A DNA stretch of 64,000 nt from Candidatus Poribacteria bacterium (GTDB taxonomy: Bacteria; Poribacteria; WGA-4E; WGA-3G), in assembly GCA_022822085.1 (NCBI GenBank), contig JAJECK010000102.1, positions 19,814 through 83,813 of the forward strand. The letters run 5' to 3'. Shown here in pieces: positions 63,830 through 64,000 of this stretch. Position 1 is the stretch's first letter; every line of letters starts with the position of its first letter. Under the pieces are notes generated by a model. It saw only the letters and a list, made by a program, of their open reading frames with translations. It was not told the origin of the DNA and did no database searches. Position numbers and translations under genes: made by a program.

Positions 63830-64000
63830 ATGAACACCCGAACAGATTTTGAATTCAAGCAAAGAAAATATATGCCTGTTTTTCCAAAAGCGAATGGGAA
63901 ACCGACTATATACATAGAAGGTTATCCTTACGAGGACGATGAACCGATGCCAGCGACTGAATTTCACGGTTTGCAGATAAACATATTTTATGACCAACTT
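63830..64000 (+). CDS. Uma2-family (DUF820) protein, 5' part only
   Basis: GGAGGAAATT precedes ATG 63830. The 57 codons up to the window edge read MNTRTDFEFKQRKYMPVFPK ... YPYEDDEPMPATEFHGLQIN, similar to the start of the Uma2 protein at 15618 (DTDGKPMAVSDLHRRIL). The rest lies beyond the window. Confidence 0.65.
   Translation, partial: MNTRTDFEFKQRKYMPVFPKANGKPTIYIEGYPYEDDEPMPATEFHGLQINIFYDQL

Noticed and set aside
1..64000. tRNA or rRNA genes
   Set aside because: I looked for T-loop-type GTTCRA sequences and long conserved rRNA stretches by eye and found no convincing candidate; a tRNA scan could still find a missed one.

Overview
This AT-rich window holds about 57 protein-coding genes on both strands. 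I found no rRNA, tRNA or CRISPR array by eye. The gene set points to a Gram-negative, diderm-type bacterium: lipoproteins with lipoboxes, an ADP-heptose-type GT9 glycosyltransferase and exported beta-propellers are present. The mix of Uma2 nuclease-like proteins, phytanoyl-CoA-type dioxygenases, ThuA, DUF362, CRTAC1/UnbV proteins and abundant small palindromic intergenic repeats resembles what I remember of Candidatus Poribacteria and relatives. That placement is an inference; no taxonomic marker was tested.

Layout. 0.2-8.3 kb: a fusion of a degenerate 5'-nucleotidase-like domain, a thiol-redox domain and a DsbD/CcdA membrane domain, behind two tandem promoters; then exported and lipoprotein genes (unknown, DUF1573, formylglycine-generating-enzyme-like) and a GT39 glycosyltransferase. 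8.3-13.1 kb: a Gld-type ABC export operon (ATPase, permease, GldG-like, DUF4340). 13.5-25.7 kb: accessory genes (lipoprotein, SIMPL, Uma2, GT4, aminotransferase, two exported unknowns, zinc alcohol dehydrogenase, ThuA) separated by repeat-filled gaps. 25.7-33.5 kb, minus strand: the translation/transcription operon rimP-nusA-ylxR-infB-ylxP-rbfA-nrnA-ribF, with no truB and with a 0.6-kb repeat-bearing gap after infB. 33.9-44.2 kb: DUF457 hydrolase plus CCA-adding-type nucleotidyltransferase, TVP38, a coiled-coil membrane protein, GT9, CPBP protease, DUF362, a dioxygenase and a four-module GNAT protein. 44.4-53.1 kb: a SufR-like regulator, a NapG-like ferredoxin, a DUF4381-like protein, a partner-switch module (anti-sigma kinase, STAS, SpoIIE phosphatase), DUF58 and BatA. 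53.3-64 kb: a second dioxygenase with a coupled 67-aa protein, a TolB-like propeller, rph-rdgB, efp-accB-accC, a CRTAC1/UnbV protein, a nicotinate phosphoribosyltransferase, and the start of a second Uma2 gene cut by the window edge.

The most unusual content is intergenic: at least five families of short inverted-repeat elements, several nested in one another. One family (ends ATGAAGATTAA...TTAATCTTCAT, 114-148 bp) occurs twice, each time in the loop of a palindrome inside another repeat, and an uninterrupted copy of each host repeat is also present in this window. The hairpin carried by this element (GGCGAGG...CCTCGCC) recurs three times in a perfect-period 81-bp tandem array. A second family is present as a near-identical inverted pair about 8 kb apart, and a third flanks the Uma2 gene as direct repeats.
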